Positions 61,763 through 64,000 of a stretch of DNA of 64,000 nt are shown piece by piece; position 1 is the stretch's first letter; the number at the start of each line of letters is the position of its first letter. The DNA is from Streptomyces sp. NBC_00376 (GTDB lineage: Bacteria > Actinomycetota > Actinomycetes > Streptomycetales > Streptomycetaceae). Where the stretch lies: contig NZ_CP107962.1 of the NCBI RefSeq assembly GCF_036077095.1, positions 310,001 through 374,000 on the forward strand. The letters are read 5' to 3'. The notes below the pieces were generated by a model, which did not search any database, was not told the DNA's origin, and worked only from the letters and a program-made list of their open reading frames with translations. Made by a program: the position numbers and the translations under genes.

Positions 61763-63649
61763 GTGGCTGACGTGGCCGAGGGGACGGGGCCGAGCCCGAA
61801 GCTGACCCGTACACACCGGGCACTCATCGGAGTGGTAATGGCCGGAGCGGTGCTCATCGCCGCGATCGGGTTCGCGGGTTCGTACGCGGCGGTGCGCGAA
61901 CTCGCCCTCCAGAAGGGCTTCGGGGACTTCTCGCTGGTCTTCCCGATCGGTATCGACGCGGGTATCTGTGTCCTGCTCGCCCTGGACCTGCTGCTGACCT
62001 GGCTGCGCATCCCGTTCCCGCTGCTGCGCCAGACCGCCTGGCTGCTGACCGCCGCGACGATCGCCTTCAACGGAGCCGCGGCCTGGCCCGACCCGCTCGG
62101 CGTCGGCATGCACGCCGTCATCCCGGTGCTGTTCGTGGTCTCCGTCGAGGCCGCCCGCCACGCGGTGGGCCGGATCGCCGACATCACGGCCGACAAGCAC
62201 ATGGAGGGCGTCCGCCTCACCCGCTGGCTGCTCTCCCCCGTACCGACGTTCAAGCTGTGGCGCCGCATGAAGCTCTGGGAGCTGCGCAGTTACGAGCAGG
62301 TCATCAAGCTCGAACAGGACCGGCTGATCTACCAGGCCCGCCTCCAGGCCCGCTTCGGCCGCAACTGGCGCCGCAAGGCCCCCGTCGAGTCCCTGATGCC
62401 GCTGCGCCTGGCGAAGTACGGCGTCCCGCTGGCCGAGACCGCCCAGGCCGGCCTCGCCGCCGCGGGCATCGAACCCGCCCTGCTCCCCCCGGCCCCGGCC
62501 CAGGCCGCCCGGGTCCCGAAGCAGAGGCAGAGCCCCGCCGGTGAGACCTCTGCCGCGCAGAAGATGGAATTTACGCAGCTGCGTGCCGGAGAACTGCATC
62601 CGTCATTCCAGGTGCCTTCAGTAGCCGCTGTACGGCAGCCCGAACCGGCACCGGACGATGCCAGGGCCGGCGGACGTCTCGCGGATGCCTACCGGGCCTG
62701 GATTGGCGCCTATGGTTCCGAGCCGACGAGTGCGCAGTTCGCACTCTGGCTCCAGGACCGGTACGGCATCGCCACAGCAGCCGGAGACCCGCTGTCCGAC
62801 GAGCAGATCAGGCCCCTGCTGCAGGTGCTCAAGCAGCGCGGCGCGCCCGCACCCGACGGCGGGTCCGGCCCCGGTGCTTCCCAGGACGCATCCGAAGAAG
62901 AGACATGGACCGACTACTTCTACAACGCCTGGCTCACGTACGCGGCGGAACGAGGCTCGTATCCTGACGCCGGCGCCCTCGCTGAGTACGTGTACCAGCG
63001 CGACGGCATCCTCGGCGCCACCGGGCAGCCCGTCACCGCAGACGAACTTCGGGATTACGTCGTCCTGTTCCAGGAGCATGAACAGGGCAACGACGGGACT
63101 GGGCCTGCTCCGCAACACCGAGCTCGGTACAACGGCGACGACAACCTCGGCGAGGCCGGTCCGGCACGGGCGGAAGCGGACCAGACCGTCGAGACGGCCC
63201 CCGATCACGAGGGTGAGGAGAGCGACGATCAGGGCTCTCTCCCGAGCGGACCCGATGACGACCCGGAGGAGCAGCTCGGTGCACCGCCATGGTTCGTTGC
63301 TGGCCAGCAGGATCAAACGCGGCCGATGGAACAGCGCGCCGTACACGCGTCCGGGCGGGAGAGTAGCGGCCGCAGCGTTGTTCAGGTGCGGGTCCCGAAG
63401 CCCCGTGATGAGGGCGAGCCCGACACCGAGGAGTCGGCCCCGGACATCCGTGAGAGCGAGGTCGAGCAGCAGGACGGCTCTCACCTGACCTGCCCGGCAC
63501 GGGTGGAATTCCACTACAGGCAGTTGTCACCGGAGGAGCAGAAGCGTTCGGCGAAGGCTCTTGCTCCAGTCCTGGCGGAGCGCTGCGGCTACCAGGAGGG
63601 CACGGTGCGGAAGTACCTCGGGCCGATCAAACGGGCCGCCGGTGTGTGA
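61763..63649 (+). CDS. DUF2637 membrane protein with long C-terminal region
   Basis: 628 residues, GTG start after GGAGAC. Residues ~18-140 have four membrane helices (ALIGVVMAGAVLIAAIGFAG, LVFPIGIDAGICVLLALDLL, TAWLLTAATIAFNGAAAW, AVIPVLFVVSVEAARHAVG), the DUF2637 pattern. A basic helical part (LRSYEQVIKLEQDRLIYQAR) follows. Then come two similar ~60-residue units (YRAWIGAYGSEPTSAQFALW...IRPLLQVL; YNAWLTYAAERGSYPDAGAL...LRDYVVLF), an acidic linker, and a C-terminal HTH-like SPEEQKRSAKALAPVLAERC. DUF2637 proteins are common on Streptomyces plasmids; function unknown, probably transfer or maintenance. Confidence 0.82.
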   Translation: MADVAEGTGPSPKLTRTHRALIGVVMAGAVLIAAIGFAGSYAAVRELALQKGFGDFSLVFPIGIDAGICVLLALDLLLTWLRIPFPLLRQTAWLLTAATIAFNGAAAWPDPLGVGMHAVIPVLFVVSVEAARHAVGRIADITADKHMEGVRLTRWLLSPVPTFKLWRRMKLWELRSYEQVIKLEQDRLIYQARLQARFGRNWRRKAPVESLMPLRLAKYGVPLAETAQAGLAAAGIEPALLPPAPAQAARVPKQRQSPAGETSAAQKMEFTQLRAGELHPSFQVPSVAAVRQPEPAPDDARAGGRLADAYRAWIGAYGSEPTSAQFALWLQDRYGIATAAGDPLSDEQIRPLLQVLKQRGAPAPDGGSGPGASQDASEEETWTDYFYNAWLTYAAERGSYPDAGALAEYVYQRDGILGATGQPVTADELRDYVVLFQEHEQGNDGTGPAPQHRARYNGDDNLGEAGPARAEADQTVETAPDHEGEESDDQGSLPSGPDDDPEEQLGAPPWFVAGQQDQTRPMEQRAVHASGRESSGRSVVQVRVPKPRDEGEPDTEESAPDIRESEVEQQDGSHLTCPARVEFHYRQLSPEEQKRSAKALAPVLAERCGYQEGTVRKYLGPIKRAAGV

Positions 63650-63693
63650 CGTTCCACCACCGTGGAATGCGGGCGAGCTGCCCGGAGCGCTGC

Positions 63694-63737
63694 ACGGGGG
63701 TGGGGGTGGAATCCACGGATTTCACCCCCACCCCCGT
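63694..63737 (+). terminator. 21-bp hairpin behind the DUF2637 gene
   Basis: Arms 63694-63714 and 63717-63737 with one wobble pair and a 2-nt loop, 45 nt after the stop. Confidence 0.8.
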
Positions 63738-64000
63738 CTGCTGTCCCGGCCCCGCAGGCGCATCCGGGGCCATTGCTTTCCGGCATTGGAGCAGCGGGTG
63801 TGCGGCCGGGGAGTGCTGGGGTGAGGCCTGGCGTCGGCTCAGGGGGTGGAATGCTGTGACCTGCAATTTTCCAGTGTGGGTCAGCATTTGGGTCATACCC
63901 TGCTCGCGTCTTCCGCGCTGCTGTCACTGCTCGTCGAGAGGGCGGGCGGTGCTGTCGGCAGGCCGTGGCCAGCAGTGGGGGACAGGTCGTTCTGTGTGGG
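63738..64000. other. Right edge, no gene seen
   Basis: No supported frame. The motif GGTGGAATGC occurs near 63661 (without the first bases) and 63844. Confidence 0.4.

Overview
The window is GC-rich, with actinobacterial codon use, GTG/TTG starts, a WhiB-like protein, SpdB/DUF2637-type membrane proteins and ParB iterons. It most likely comes from a Streptomyces plasmid (probably a large linear one) or from a chromosome arm that has absorbed one. That lineage call is inference; no telomere or chromosomal housekeeping gene is visible.

Layout. 1-4 kb: the 3' part of the window is missing for a large minus-strand restriction-endonuclease/nSTAND3 defence-type gene, followed by an ABC exporter operon whose permease is frameshifted and which ends in its own winged-helix regulator. 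4-6.1 kb: an IS3-family element that cut a TPR gene. 6.1-17.5 kb: a leftward conjugation operon of mostly small, translationally coupled membrane and Cys-rich proteins, a WhiB-like protein, an SpdB-like protein and an FtsK/TraB-type DNA translocase, with an 11-bp-phased repeat cluster behind the translocase that looks like its loading site. A divergent GntR/UTRA repressor (17.8 kb) with four identical operators controls it. 18.6-21.4 kb: a structured leader and a replication-type wHTH/zinc-ribbon protein. 21.6-25.2 kb: an orphan CRISPR repeat, small Cys-rich genes, a DUF6879/XRE-DUF5753 pair and a secreted ricin-type lectin.

25.6-42.3 kb: a complete type I-E CRISPR-Cas locus (cas3, cas8e, cas11, cas7, cas5, cas6e, cas1, cas2) lying between two divergent arrays (about 47 and 58 repeats). 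Both leaders face the cas operon, and the old ends of both arrays carry remnants of the same IS21-type istB gene. The third-last to last repeats of array 2 enclose a spacer that contains the palindrome found next to parA and inside parB.

43.2-49.3 kb: parS-like sites, parAB with a strong terminator, a small membrane protein, a second replication-type wHTH protein and a 39-aa/159-aa coupled pair. 49.9-51.8 kb: debris (a HEAT-repeat gene with a stop, an IS5 fragment, a DUF6000-like fragment). 51.8-60.9 kb: a four-gene leftward operon with overlapping ends: alpha/beta hydrolase, caspase-like/VMAP protein, MoxR AAA ATPase, and a 1688-aa vWA-like (SAV_2336-type) + STAND-type NTPase + helical repeats + nucleotide-cyclase-like protein. 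This fits the VMAP ternary conflict systems known from comparative genomics and is the strongest candidate for a poorly described defence system. 60.9-63.7 kb: a broken Lrp/AsnC regulator and a DUF2637 protein.

Together the region reads as a mobile replicon with replication, partition and transfer modules, guarded by at least three layers of conflict systems (nSTAND3, CRISPR-Cas I-E, VMAP-MoxR-vWA).
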